Shown here: positions 28,491 to 36,750 of the stretch, piece by piece
How positions within the stretch are numbered: position 1 is the stretch's first letter
Layout of the letters: each line of letters begins with the position of its first letter
NCBI RefSeq assembly: GCF_030646015.1
Contig: NZ_JAUSLT010000072.1
Location: forward strand, 1 to 64,000
Length of the DNA: 64,000 nucleotides
Source of the DNA: Bradyrhizobium sp.
GTDB lineage: Bacteria > Pseudomonadota > Alphaproteobacteria > Rhizobiales > Xanthobacteraceae
Direction of reading: 5' to 3'
Position numbers and translations under genes: made by a program
Notes under the pieces: generated by a model
What the model was told of the DNA's origin: nothing
Seen by the model: the letters and a program-made list of their open reading frames with translations, nothing else
Database searches by the model: none

Positions 28491-30170
28491 ATGACCGGCA
28501 ACTGGCGCGATCGCACCGACACCGTCTTCGAGTGTCAGAAGCAGCCGGCATCGGGCAGCCGCGGCATGGTGGTCAGCAATCATCCGCTGGCCTCGGCCGC
28601 GGGTGCGGAGATGCTCGCCGCCGGCGGCAACGCCATCGATGCCGCGATCGCTACGCTGTTCACGCTGACCGTGGTCGAGCCGATGATGGTCGGCATCATC
28701 GGCGGCGGCATGGCGCATATCCGGCTCGCCGACGGCAGTCACCGTTTCATCGACGGCCAAAGCACCGTTCCCCTTGCGGTGAGGCCGGATACCTATCGCT
28801 CGAAGCCGGGCTCGGCCCATGACGTGTTCGATACCGTCGGCGACGAAAACCTGAACGGCCCGAAGGCGGTCGCGGTGCCCGGTTCGCTCAAGGCCTGGTG
28901 CGAGACGTTGCGGCGGTTCGGTACCATGCCGCTCGCCGATGTCATGCAGCCCGCGATCAAGCACGCCTCGCGCGGCTATGCGGCGACGCCTTATCTGCAT
29001 GAATGCATCAGCGACGGCGCGGCCGAGATGCTGAAGAACAAGGCGATCTCGGCGATCTATCTGCCTGATGGTACGCCGCTGAAGGTCGGCGAGCGCGTCG
29101 TGCAATCGGAATATGCCGAGACGCTGAGCTATATTGCGCAGCATGGTGACGCCGCGCTCTATACGGGGCAGCTCGGCGACGTCCTCGTCGATTACATGAA
29201 GGCCAATGGCGGCTTCATCACGCGGCAGGACCTGACATCCTACAAGACCGTCGAGCGCGCGCCGATCCGGGCCGATTATCGCGGCTGGCAGATTCTCGGG
29301 CCGCCGCCGCCCGCCGCCTCCGGCGTGCACATCGCGCAGATGCTGAATATTCTGGAGGGTTACGACATCGCAGCGCTCGGCTTCGGCACCGTGCAGACCA
29401 TCCATTATCTCGCCGAGGTGTTGAAGATCGCCTTTGCCGATCGCGCCGCCGCCAGCGGCGATCCGGATTTTGTCGGCGTACCGGTGGAGCGGCTGACCTC
29501 GAAGGACTATGCCAAAGAGCGCCGCGGTGCGATCGATCCGAAGCGCGCGCAAAAATGGAGCGCTGAAGTGGCGCAGCTCGAGGGCGCGCACACCACCCAT
29601 ATGACCGCCGCCGACGCGATGGGGAATGTGGTCGCGACCACGCAGACCATCAACAATCTGTTCGGCGCCAAAATCCTGATTCCCGGCCTCGGCACGGTGC
29701 CGAACAATTACATGAACCTGTACGATCCCCGGCCGGGCCACGCGCTGTCGCTGGCGCCGGGCAAGCGCGTCACCACGTCGATGTCGCCCATGATGGCGCT
29801 GCGCGACGGCAAGCTCGTCTATGCGCTGGGCCTGCCCGGCGGCAAAAAGATTTTTCCGAGCGCCATGCAGGCGTTGATCAATCTGATCGATCACGGCATG
29901 AGCCTGCAGGAGGCGGTCGAGGCGCCCAGGGTCTGGACCGAAGGCAATGCGCTGGAGGTCGAGGCGACGGTTCCCGACGGCGTTCGCACGGCGCTGGTGT
30001 CGATGGGGCATCAGGTACTCGCCGTATCGACCGTGGCCGGCGGCATGAACGCGATCCAGTTTCACGATGACGGTTCGATGTCGGGCGCGGCGTGCTGGCG
30101 CGCCGACGGCACGCCGGTCGCCCTCGCCGGAGGTCTCGCGCGCGCGGGCATCCGGTTCGGCCTGGCGTGA
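28491..30170 (+). CDS. gamma-glutamyltransferase family protein
   Basis: A 559-aa Ntn-hydrolase that is made as a precursor and cuts itself before the catalytic Thr. That residue is T368 in GAHTTHMTAADAMGN, leaving a small subunit of about 190 aa. Other family pieces are VVSNHPLASAAGAEMLAAGG, NAIDAAIATLF and GKRVTTSMSPMM. The oxyanion-forming Gly pair appears as LGLPGGKKIFP. No signal peptide is evident, so it may be cytoplasmic, unlike the E. coli periplasmic enzyme. Substrates may be glutathione or other gamma-glutamyl or acyl amides; not resolvable here. ATG 28491 has GGAGG about 10 bp upstream. Confidence 0.9.
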   Translation: MTGNWRDRTDTVFECQKQPASGSRGMVVSNHPLASAAGAEMLAAGGNAIDAAIATLFTLTVVEPMMVGIIGGGMAHIRLADGSHRFIDGQSTVPLAVRPDTYRSKPGSAHDVFDTVGDENLNGPKAVAVPGSLKAWCETLRRFGTMPLADVMQPAIKHASRGYAATPYLHECISDGAAEMLKNKAISAIYLPDGTPLKVGERVVQSEYAETLSYIAQHGDAALYTGQLGDVLVDYMKANGGFITRQDLTSYKTVERAPIRADYRGWQILGPPPPAASGVHIAQMLNILEGYDIAALGFGTVQTIHYLAEVLKIAFADRAAASGDPDFVGVPVERLTSKDYAKERRGAIDPKRAQKWSAEVAQLEGAHTTHMTAADAMGNVVATTQTINNLFGAKILIPGLGTVPNNYMNLYDPRPGHALSLAPGKRVTTSMSPMMALRDGKLVYALGLPGGKKIFPSAMQALINLIDHGMSLQEAVEAPRVWTEGNALEVEATVPDGVRTALVSMGHQVLAVSTVAGGMNAIQFHDDGSMSGAACWRADGTPVALAGGLARAGIRFGLA

Positions 30171-30200
30171 CCGGCGCGGGATTGCGCAGCCGCACGTTGG

Positions 30201-30617
30201 TCAGGGCAGACGGCCGCCTTGCAGGTGGAATGTCCAGCCGGCCGCGGTGACGGCCTGCTGCACGGCATCGCGCACTTGCGCGTAGTCGATCGCGCCGCCG
30301 CCTCCCGGCGAAGCGTCGGCGCGTTCGCCGGACAATTTCCAGCCGCTTACTTTGGTTTTTTCGACGGTCACGGTCGGCGGCGGCAGGCCCCAGCTCGACT
30401 CGGTAACAGATTCACGAAATTGCACCGTGCGATCCGCGACCGACGGCCGGCACGACATCCGGTAGTTGACGGTGCGGGCGCCGAGCCACCATTTCGACCG
30501 GATCGGCTGGGCTTCGCCCGTCAATCCTTGCCCGTCCTCATGGACGGTCAGACCGAGCGCGCCAAGCCGGGCTTTCAGCGCAGCCAACAGATCCTGTTCG
30601 GACGACGGGTCGGGCAC
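30201..30617 (-). CDS. uncharacterised protein, third gene of a small cluster
   Basis: A 138-aa soluble protein that I do not recognise. It starts at GTG 30617 with GAGGAG 6 bp upstream, a strong ribosome binding site. The N-terminal half is an amphipathic helix (SEQDLLAALKARLGALGLTV) then a beta-rich stretch (SKWWLGARTVNYRMSCRP, TVTVEKTKVSGWKL), and the end is again helical (VRDAVQQAVTAAGWTFHL). It lies 9 bp after the small RDD-like gene, so it is probably co-transcribed with it and with the exported protein upstream. Confidence 0.75.
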   Translation of the reverse strand: MPDPSSEQDLLAALKARLGALGLTVHEDGQGLTGEAQPIRSKWWLGARTVNYRMSCRPSVADRTVQFRESVTESSWGLPPPTVTVEKTKVSGWKLSGERADASPGGGGAIDYAQVRDAVQQAVTAAGWTFHLQGGRLP

Positions 30618-30626
30618 TTTTTCTCC

Positions 30627-30872
30627 TCAGTGCGTGTACAGGATGCGCTGCCAGATCGTGCCGCCCAGATATTTGCTGCCGGCCACGAAGTAGACGATGA
30701 CAAGCGCGAACAGGATCAGCGCCGGCATGCCTTCGAGTTTGAATCCCTCGGCGGTAACGCTGCCGGTCAAGTAGCCGATCGCGTAACCACCGCCGAAGAA
30801 CACCGTCGCGAAGTCGAGAATGGCGGCGAGCACCTTGCGCCAGGTGGCTACCGGTTTGACCGTGTCGGTCAT
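30627..30872 (-). CDS. small RDD-like membrane protein
   Basis: An 81-aa protein with two predicted transmembrane segments: about residues 14-34 (VLAAILDFATVFFGGGYAIG) and about 49-67 (MPALILFALVIVYFVAGSKY). It has an RDD-family flavour: R/D in WRKVLAAILD near the start and GGTIWQRIL near the end, where RDD proteins have GQTxGKxLL. It is shorter than usual RDD proteins, and the final helix is missing. It is 9 bp downstream of the exported protein gene and 9 bp upstream of the 138-aa gene. Confidence 0.7.
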   Translation of the reverse strand: MTDTVKPVATWRKVLAAILDFATVFFGGGYAIGYLTGSVTAEGFKLEGMPALILFALVIVYFVAGSKYLGGTIWQRILYTH

Positions 30873-30881
30873 ATCAGCGCC

Positions 30882-31394
30882 TCACTTGCCGATGGCGGAA
30901 AAATCGGTGGCCCCATGGGTGAGAAGACCAGCGTCGCCGGCGTCGCTGGTCGATGTATCCCGGACCTTCACGTCGATCGCAATCAGCTTCAGCTCGCCCT
31001 CCGAAACCGCGAAGTCGAGTTCATAGCTGAGGCGGCTCGGCGTCGTGTCGAAATAGCCACGCAGCATCAGCGATCCGTTGCTTGCGAATTTTGCCGGGGT
31101 GGTCGGAACGATCGGCTTCGCCGCGATCGTGTCGATGTGCTTGCCGGCGAACACCTTGAAGGCCTGCTTCAGGGTATCGGCGCTGAACCTGTCGCGGAAC
31201 GGCTTGGCCATTTTGGCGTACATCACGGCGTAGTTGCCGGTCAGGTTGGCGTCGTTGAAGGTCAGCAGCGAGGTCTTGACCATGACCTCCTCGACGAAGG
31301 GCGTCGGCAGCGGCGGGGATTGCGCAACCGCCGAACCGGAGCCGGTGATGCAGACGGCGAGCGTTGCGATCGTCGTCGTCAAAAGGCGTTTCAT
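30882..31394 (-). CDS. exported protein of unknown function
   Basis: A 170-aa protein with a Sec signal peptide (MKRLLTTTIATLAVCITG, then an AVAQ-type cleavage site near residue 25). The mature part (FVEEVMVKTSLLTFNDANLT, then PFRDRFSADTLKQAFKVF) resembles small periplasmic domains with a DUF4864/SnoaL-like helix-sheet mix, but I cannot assign a family. ATG 31394 is chosen because GGGG lies about 7 bp upstream; an ATG at 31400 is too close to that site. It is first in a three-gene cluster with the RDD-like and 138-aa genes. Confidence 0.75.
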   Translation of the reverse strand: MKRLLTTTIATLAVCITGSGSAVAQSPPLPTPFVEEVMVKTSLLTFNDANLTGNYAVMYAKMAKPFRDRFSADTLKQAFKVFAGKHIDTIAAKPIVPTTPAKFASNGSLMLRGYFDTTPSRLSYELDFAVSEGELKLIAIDVKVRDTSTSDAGDAGLLTHGATDFSAIGK

Positions 31395-31546
31395 GGTCAT
31401 GCCCCGTGAAATGGCTTGTGCCGAAATGAATAGCGAACTGGAGCGGCAATTAGCCTCGCCGGCATTGATCCACGTCAACAATCCGGCCGCGCCACCGGCG
31501 ATTTCGTGACCCACTTCATGATCGGGAAGGCAGGCGGCACGGTATT

Positions 31547-31613
31547 CCCCATGGCGAGGAGGGTGTCTTCCCGGCAGCGCCCTTGCGCTGTCCGGCGCGG
31601 CTCTCAGGATGAG
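31547..31613 (-). repeat. internally deleted copy of the ~130-bp dispersed repeat
   Basis: Its reverse complement starts CTCATCCTGAG, jumps to GCCGCGCCGGACAGCGCAAG and GGCGCTGCCGGGAAGAC, and ends CCTCCTCGCCATG. It thus keeps both ends of the elements at 33054-33186 and 58535-58664 while lacking their middle. Confidence 0.75.
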
Positions 31614-31619
31614 TTGGCG

Positions 31620-32972
31620 CTACTTCCGCACGCAGATCACGCGCACCACGGACGCCTTGGCGTCCGCCGATCCGCCCGCCGCAGTGACGCCATTGGCTTT
31701 GAGAAAGCCGCGCACGGTATCGGCCGGCACCAGCGCCGCGGCTGCGGCATTGGCCGGTCCCGCCACCTGCACCGGCTTCAACAGCGCGATCCCTGCGAAT
31801 TTGCCGTCGGTATCGAGCGCCGCGGCACCGGAAAAACCCAACCCCGGCGCCGGCGACAGTTCGCTGCCACTGCCGCCTGGCGTGATCGACGCCTTGACGC
31901 TGCTCGCCGCGGCGCGGCCGGCCTGGTTCTGCGGATCGGCGATCCCCGTCAGTTCGACGCTGGATTTCGCTGCGCCATTGCCGAGATTCAGCGGCGTCAG
32001 TCCGCGCGCGCCGTAGATGCGCAGCAGCGCGAGATCGTGATCCTTGTCCTCGGCGACGCGGTCGGCGTTGCCATGGCCGGCGATCGCGATCGCGAGGCAG
32101 CTGTCGGTGACCTGACGGTCGGTCAGGATGGCGCCGTCGCCGCTGACGACAATGCCGGTGCCGTATTCGACGGTCTTGCGCGGCGGCGGGCCGGCGGCCT
32201 GCGCGCCCGCCGGGAACGGGTTGAAGGCGCTCGACATCGCGATCACCACCGGCTCGACGGTGTTCTCGACGGCCTGGTCGTACAGGATGGTGAGGATGCG
32301 GACCTCGTCGCCCTTGAACGTCCCGCGCAGATAGAATTTCTTCAGGCCCTGCAAGCCCGACAGCACGAAGAAGTCCGGCTTGACCACCGTGTAGTCGATC
32401 TTGCGCCCGCCAGGCTCCTTCTTTTCCTGCTCGGCGAGTTTTGCAGTGCTCGGATTGGCTTCCTTGCGCCGCGACAGCTGGATCTGGACGGTGCCGGTGG
32501 CGGAGGTCCATTTGCTGCCATTGGCGTCGGTCGATTGCTGCGGCACCAGTTTGGTCGGGATGCCCAGCCGCGCCCCGGTGCCCATATCGGTGACGATCTT
32601 CCAGCCGACGTTTTCCTGTTTGCGCTTCGCCGTCTCGGCGAGGATGCCGCGCTCCTGCGGATTGAGCACGCCGGTCTGCTTGGCACCGCGGCCCTTCTGG
32701 AATTCCTTGATGGCGGCGATCATGCGCTCGCTGACTTCGCCCGTGATCGCGCCATTGTACTGGCCGACCCAGGCGAGATCCGACTGGATCGCCAGGCGTT
32801 CGGCCTGCGGCATCGCCTTGGCGGTATCGGCCGGGGTCTGCAGCGCGGGCCGGATCGGCACGGTGGTGACCGGCTTTGCATTGGCGCCGGCCGTGGCCGG
32901 CGGCGTCAGCTGGGCCTGGGCGGAAGCCCCCATCGCTGCGAACATCAATGTTGCCGTCAGCAACGATCTCAT
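31620..32972 (-). CDS. exported peptidoglycan-binding / degenerate trypsin-like protein
   Basis: A 450-aa protein. A signal peptide (MRSLLTATLMFAAMGASAQA) is followed by a PG_binding_1-like helix bundle (about residues 55-105, with YNGAITGEVSERMIAAIKEF). A basic linker comes next, then a trypsin-like domain from about residue 280. That domain keeps GTGIVVSGDGAILT, the Asp region DKDHDLALLRI, and a Ser in LGFSGAAAL. The catalytic His position, normally NHV after LT, reads DRQV, so the triad looks broken. Other family members use this fold for cell-wall binding or regulation. ATG 32972 gives the signal peptide. Confidence 0.78.
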   Translation of the reverse strand: MRSLLTATLMFAAMGASAQAQLTPPATAGANAKPVTTVPIRPALQTPADTAKAMPQAERLAIQSDLAWVGQYNGAITGEVSERMIAAIKEFQKGRGAKQTGVLNPQERGILAETAKRKQENVGWKIVTDMGTGARLGIPTKLVPQQSTDANGSKWTSATGTVQIQLSRRKEANPSTAKLAEQEKKEPGGRKIDYTVVKPDFFVLSGLQGLKKFYLRGTFKGDEVRILTILYDQAVENTVEPVVIAMSSAFNPFPAGAQAAGPPPRKTVEYGTGIVVSGDGAILTDRQVTDSCLAIAIAGHGNADRVAEDKDHDLALLRIYGARGLTPLNLGNGAAKSSVELTGIADPQNQAGRAAASSVKASITPGGSGSELSPAPGLGFSGAAALDTDGKFAGIALLKPVQVAGPANAAAAALVPADTVRGFLKANGVTAAGGSADAKASVVRVICVRK

Positions 32973-33053
32973 GACAGGTCCCGGTCCATTAAAGTCAGTG
33001 CAATTAAGCACATCTGCTTGGTCGGCAACAGCTGAGCGAAGGTTCAAGCAACC

Positions 33054-33186
33054 CCTCATCCTGAGGAGCCGCGCGTGCTTCGCGCGGCGTCTCGAAGGAT
33101 GGCTGCAGGCAGTGTGCCAGATGGTTCGAGACGCGCGCCGGACAGCGCAAGGGCGCTGCCGGGAAGACGCGCTCCTCACCATGAGG
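33054..33186 (+). repeat. ~130-bp dispersed palindromic repeat, copy A
   Basis: Runs from CCTCATCCTGAGGAGCCGCG to GCTCCTCACCATGAGG. The reverse complement of 58535-58664 matches it over almost the whole length. It contains hairpins such as GCCGCGCG...CGCGCGGC and the pair GTCTCGAAGGATGG / GATGGTTCGAGAC. It fills the space just upstream of moeB, leaving only 35 bp before the start codon. Confidence 0.9.
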
Positions 33187-33221
33187 TATTGGTGGGCGAT
33201 GAGGAAGGACAAAAACCGACC

Positions 33222-34031
33222 ATGCTGAGCGCCGAGGAACTCGAACGATACGCCCGCCACATCGTGCTGCGCGAGGTCGGCGGTCCCGGCCAGGCCGCGC
33301 TGAAGGAAGCCGCGGTGCTGGTGATCGGCGCCGGCGGCCTCGGCGCGCCCGCGCTGATGTATCTCGCCGCGGCCGGCGTCGGCACGCTCGGTGCGGTCGA
33401 CGACGACATGGTGTCGTTGTCCAATCTGCAGCGCCAGATCATTCATTCGACGCCTGACATCGGCCGCCAGAAGGTCGACAGCGCCGCCGGGCAAATCTAC
33501 GCGCTCAACCCGCACGTCCGCTTCGCCGCGCACGCCTCGCGGCTGACGGCCGGCAATGCGATGGAGCTGATCGGCAGTTACGATCTGGTGCTCGACGGCT
33601 CCGACAATTTCGAAACCCGCTATCTGGTGTCGGATGCGTGCTTCCTCGCCGGCAAGCCGCTGATCACGGCCGCACTCGGCATGTTCGACGGATCGCTGAC
33701 CACGATCCGCGCCCATGAGACCAACGCCGAGGGCGAATTCAACCCGACCTATCGCTGCCTGTTTCCCGAACCGCCCCCGGCGGGGACGGTGCCGGCCTGC
33801 GCCGAGGCCGGGGTGCTGGGCGCGCTGGCGGGGGTGCTGGGATCGATGATGGCGCTGGAGGCGATCCGCGAGATTGTCGGTTTCGGCGAGGGGCTGGTCG
33901 GCCGGCTGCTGATGATCGACGCCCGCGCGATGCGGTTCGAAACCCTGCGCTACAAGCGCGATCCGTCAAACCCGCTCAACGGCGATAAGCCGGCGATCAC
34001 GGATCTCAGCGGATATCTGAACGAGATCTGA
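33222..34031 (+). CDS. HesA/MoeB/ThiF family adenylyltransferase
   Basis: A 269-aa E1-like enzyme that adenylates the C-terminal Gly-Gly of a small sulfur-carrier protein (MoaD for molybdopterin or ThiS for thiamine). Features are RYARHIVLREVGGPGQ, the ATP-binding VIGAGGLGAPALMYLAAAGV, the Arg finger in DDDMVSLSNLQRQIIH, and DGSDNFETRYLVSD. The region after NPTYRCLFP has one Cys in PACAEAGVLG. CxxC zinc pairs are largely absent, as in some MoeB/ThiF homologues. MoaD or ThiS genes are not nearby, so MoeB versus ThiF cannot be decided. ATG 33222 lies 35 bp after the repeat. Confidence 0.88.
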   Translation: MLSAEELERYARHIVLREVGGPGQAALKEAAVLVIGAGGLGAPALMYLAAAGVGTLGAVDDDMVSLSNLQRQIIHSTPDIGRQKVDSAAGQIYALNPHVRFAAHASRLTAGNAMELIGSYDLVLDGSDNFETRYLVSDACFLAGKPLITAALGMFDGSLTTIRAHETNAEGEFNPTYRCLFPEPPPAGTVPACAEAGVLGALAGVLGSMMALEAIREIVGFGEGLVGRLLMIDARAMRFETLRYKRDPSNPLNGDKPAITDLSGYLNEI

Positions 34032-34058
34032 GACGCCGCAGGCAGCCGGGCTTCCGTT

Positions 34059-35060
34059 TCACAGCATGCTCGGCAGCACGCGATCCGGCGGCTTGTGGTT
34101 GTCGAGGAAGGTCCGGATGTTGATGATCACCTTCTCGCCCATCTCGACGCGGCCTTCGATGGTGGCCGAACCCATATGCGGCAGCAGGGCGACCTTGCCG
34201 GCCCTGGCGAGCCGCACCAGTTTGGGGCTGACCGCCGGCTCGTTCTCGAACACGTCGAGGCCGGCGCCGCCGATCTCGCCGGCTTCGAGCAGCTTGATCA
34301 GCGTGTCTTCGTCGATCACCTCGCCGCGCGCGGTGTTGACGATATAGGCGTCCTTGCGGATCAGCTTCAGCCGCCGCGCCGACAGCAGGTGAAACGTCGC
34401 AGGCGTATGCGGACAGTTCACCGAGATGATGTCCATCCGCGCCAGCATCTGGTCGAGGCTTTCCCAATAGGTCGCGCCCAACTCGTCGGCGATGACAGGC
34501 GCGACCGGGCGGCGGTTGTGATAGTGGATCTGCAGGCCGAAAGCGCGGGCGCGGCGCGCCACGGCTTGGCCGATGCGGCCCATGCCGATGATGCCGAGGC
34601 GCTTGCCGCCGATGCGATGGCCGAGCATCCAGGTCGGCGACCAGCCCGGCCAGTTCTTGCCCTCGGTCAGGATGGAGGCGCCTTCGATCAGCCGCCGCGG
34701 CACCGCCAGGATCAGCGCCATGGTCATGTCGGCGGTGTCTTCGGTCAGGACCTTCGGGGTGTTGGTGACGGTGATGCCGCGCGCATGGGCCGCGGTCACG
34801 TCGATATTGTCGACGCCGTTGCCGAAATTCGCGATCAGCCGCAGCTTGCATTCGGGGTCGTTGAGGAGCGCTTCGGTGATTTCATCGGTGACGGTGGGCA
34901 CCAGCACATCGGCGGTCCGCACCGCCTCGGCGAGCTGTTCCGGCGTCATCGGCGTGTCGTCGAGATTGAGCCGGGCGTCGAACAGCTCGCGCATCCGGGT
35001 CTCGATCGAGTCCGGCAGCTTGCGCGTGACGACAACGAGAGGCTTTTTCTTGACCGGCAT
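34059..35060 (-). CDS. D-2-hydroxyacid dehydrogenase (glyoxylate/hydroxypyruvate reductase type)
   Basis: A 333-aa NAD(P)-dependent dehydrogenase. The nucleotide-binding motif is LGIIGMGRIGQAVARRARAF. Catalytic residues are the Arg in INTARGEVID-like VNTARGEVID, the Glu in GLDVFENEP and the His in LLPHMGSATIEGR. GNGVDNIDVTAA near residue 80 is also typical. Close relatives (GyaR/GRHPR type) reduce glyoxylate and hydroxypyruvate. AGGA lies just before ATG 35060. It converges with moeB/thiF, 27 bp apart. Confidence 0.9.
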   Translation of the reverse strand: MPVKKKPLVVVTRKLPDSIETRMRELFDARLNLDDTPMTPEQLAEAVRTADVLVPTVTDEITEALLNDPECKLRLIANFGNGVDNIDVTAAHARGITVTNTPKVLTEDTADMTMALILAVPRRLIEGASILTEGKNWPGWSPTWMLGHRIGGKRLGIIGMGRIGQAVARRARAFGLQIHYHNRRPVAPVIADELGATYWESLDQMLARMDIISVNCPHTPATFHLLSARRLKLIRKDAYIVNTARGEVIDEDTLIKLLEAGEIGGAGLDVFENEPAVSPKLVRLARAGKVALLPHMGSATIEGRVEMGEKVIINIRTFLDNHKPPDRVLPSML

Positions 35061-35532
35061 TTCCTGCTCTCACGAGTCTGTAGCTCGCCATCCCCTTAGA
35101 TCGTCAAACGGCCCCGCCGTTGAGGCCTCATTAACCCGGTTGTTCGACACTGCGGCGGGCCGCGCGGTCCCGGTGTTTGGTTACGGCTTGCTGATCGTTT
35201 TCTTGTAGGTTTCTTGTAGTTTTCCTGGGTTCCCCAATATTTCCCGCTGGTTTTCCGACGGGAAATTCCGGGCTCGTCCTGGTTCAGAGCGTTCCGTCCT
35301 CTCTAGCAGAAGGCCGGGCCAAGACAAGAACCCAGGACAGGAGCCCAAGGCAAGAACCCAAGGCAAGAACCCCGGCAGGTCGCCCGGGAACGAAAGATTG
35401 CGGGGGCGCAACGGGATCGCGGAGGGCGCGATCGGGATCGCGGGGGCGATCGGGCGGGGGTACAGGGGTTCGGCATTCCCGGTGTTTCAGCTCGAAGAAT
35501 TTGAGTTGGGTTTCTCGGCAGGAGACGAGTTG
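35061..35532. other. 472-bp intergenic region with simple-sequence tracts
   Basis: Contains a short direct repeat TTTCTTGTAG (twice near 35200-35220), the 13-bp tandem array at 35316-35369, and a G/C-rich purine-biased stretch (about 35400-35460) with several GATCG words. No convincing gene is present: one 76-codon frame on the minus strand mostly translates the tandem array. Promoters for both flanking genes must lie here, but none is clear. Confidence 0.5.
35316..35369. repeat. degenerate 13-bp tandem repeat
   Basis: Units read about GCCAAGACAAGAA, CCCAGGACAGGAG, CCCAAGGCAAGAA, CCCAAGGCAAGAA. The last two are identical; the others differ at two to four positions. It lies upstream of the SH3-domain gene. 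Confidence 0.8.
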
Positions 35533-36060
35533 ATGGCGTTGAGGCGTTTTTGCAGGTTGGTGGTGCTCACAGGCTGCATGCTGGGTGCGTCGGCCGTTTC
35601 AGGGTTTTCGGCCAAGGAATCCGGCCAGACCACCAGCGGCCTGCCGCTGCCGCGCTATGTCAGCCTCAAATCCGACCATGTGAACGTCCGGGCCGGTCCG
35701 ACCAAGGACAATGACGTCGCCTGGGTCTACACCCGCTCCAGCCTGCCGGTTGAGATCACCGCCGAATTCGAGAACTGGCGCCGGGTCCGCGATTCCGAGG
35801 GCGCCGAGGGCTGGGTCTATCACTCGCTGCTGTCGGGCCGCCGCACCGCCGTCATCACCATGAAGGCCAAGGACGAACTCGCGCCACTCTACGATCGCGC
35901 CGATCCGACCTCAGCCGTCGCCGCCCGCCTGCAGGCCGGCGTCGTGGCCCAGGTGAAGAAATGCGTGAACGGCTGGTGCCGCGTCATCGGCAACGGCTTT
36001 GACGGCTGGATCGAGCAGCAGCGGCTGTGGGGCGTCTATGCCGACGAGAAGGTGGATTGA
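35533..36060 (+). CDS. exported SH3-domain protein
   Basis: A 175-aa protein with a signal peptide (MALRRFCRLVVLTGCMLGASA) and two bacterial SH3-like domains. The first (about residues 41-105) has YVSLKSDHVNVRAGPTKD, the typical NVRAGPS-type motif, ending WVYHSLLSGRRTAVI. The second (about 116-165) includes LAPLYDRADPTSAVAARLQA and GWCRVIGNGFDGWI. Such DUF1058/SH3_4 proteins are periplasmic and thought to bind cell wall. GGAG lies 8 bp before ATG 35533. Confidence 0.85.
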   Translation: MALRRFCRLVVLTGCMLGASAVSGFSAKESGQTTSGLPLPRYVSLKSDHVNVRAGPTKDNDVAWVYTRSSLPVEITAEFENWRRVRDSEGAEGWVYHSLLSGRRTAVITMKAKDELAPLYDRADPTSAVAARLQAGVVAQVKKCVNGWCRVIGNGFDGWIEQQRLWGVYADEKVD

Positions 36061-36079
36061 CCCGCGCAGCCCCTCAACA

Positions 36080-36241
36080 CGTCGTCCCGGCCAAGTGAGC
36101 GAAGCGAACGCCGAGCCGGGACCCATAAGCCGCGGCCCATCGGTCAAGGCAATCGGTTAGATGCCTTCTGCAAACAATCAGCAGCGGTGGTTATGGGTCC
36201 CTGCGCCCCGTGCGCAATTTGCGCACTAGGCAGGGACGACG
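36080..36241. repeat. 162-bp nested inverted repeat between the SH3 gene and irr
   Basis: Outer ends CGTCGTCCC (36080-36088) and GGGACGACG (about 36234-36242) pair. Inner arms GGGACCCATAA (about 36118-36128) and TTATGGGTCCC (about 36191-36201) pair, with GTCCCGG/CCGGGAC inside the left half and TGCGC-AATT-GCGCA inside the right half. It ends just before the irr stop codon and may serve as a transcript end for both convergent genes. Confidence 0.8.
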
Positions 36242-36243
36242 GG

Positions 36244-36750
36244 CTAGCGCTTCTTGCGCAGCCGCACGACCATGTCGACCCGGGCGATTTCGTAGCCTTC
36301 GGGCACATCCGGCATCTTCTGCAACACCAGATGCGGGTCGGGAATGTCGACCAGCTCGTGGCTGTTTTCGAGATAGAAGTGGTGATGCGTCGTGACGTTG
36401 GTATCGAAATAGGTCTTGGTGCCGTCGACGCTGACCTGGCGCAGCAGGCCGGCATCGGTCAGCTGGTTCAGGGTGTTGTAGACGGTGGCGAGCGATACCG
36501 GGACCTTGGCGAGGGTGGCTTCCTCGTAGAGCATTTCCGCGGTGAGATGGCGGGCGCCCTTTCCGAACAGCAGCCAGCCCAGCGCCATGCGCTGACGGGT
36601 CGGACGCAGCCCGGCCGCCTGCAGCATTTCATTGACGTCATGCCAGGGGCAGCCGGTCAGCGCCGGCTGGTGGCCCGCGGGGCGGGTCGCAGGATGGGCG
36701 GCGTCGTCATTCAAAATCGAAGTATCCACGCTTATTTCCACGTCGGGCAC
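36244..36750 (-). CDS. irr: iron response regulator Irr (Fur family)
   Basis: A 168-aa Fur-family regulator of iron and heme genes in Rhizobiales. The heme regulatory motif GCPWHD (about residue 33) is present; in Bradyrhizobium japonicum heme binding here triggers Irr degradation. The winged-helix DNA-binding domain follows (AGLRPTRQRMALGWLLFGKG, VSLATVYNTLNQLTDAGLL), then the His-rich heme/metal site TTHHHFYLE. The start is a GTG (36750) without a clear ribosome binding site, so the exact N-terminus is uncertain. It is divergent from the fabA-fabB-fabI cluster. Confidence 0.94.
   Translation of the reverse strand: MPDVEISVDTSILNDDAAHPATRPAGHQPALTGCPWHDVNEMLQAAGLRPTRQRMALGWLLFGKGARHLTAEMLYEEATLAKVPVSLATVYNTLNQLTDAGLLRQVSVDGTKTYFDTNVTTHHHFYLENSHELVDIPDPHLVLQKMPDVPEGYEIARVDMVVRLRKKR

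Noticed and set aside
31506..33035. A 509-codon plus-strand frame opposite the trypsin-like gene
   Set aside because: Arg/Gln-rich shadow; the minus-strand frame has a signal peptide and recognisable domains.
35181..35411. A 76-codon minus-strand frame upstream of the SH3-domain gene
   Set aside because: Its translation is mostly the 13-bp tandem array; there is no ribosome binding site or family similarity.
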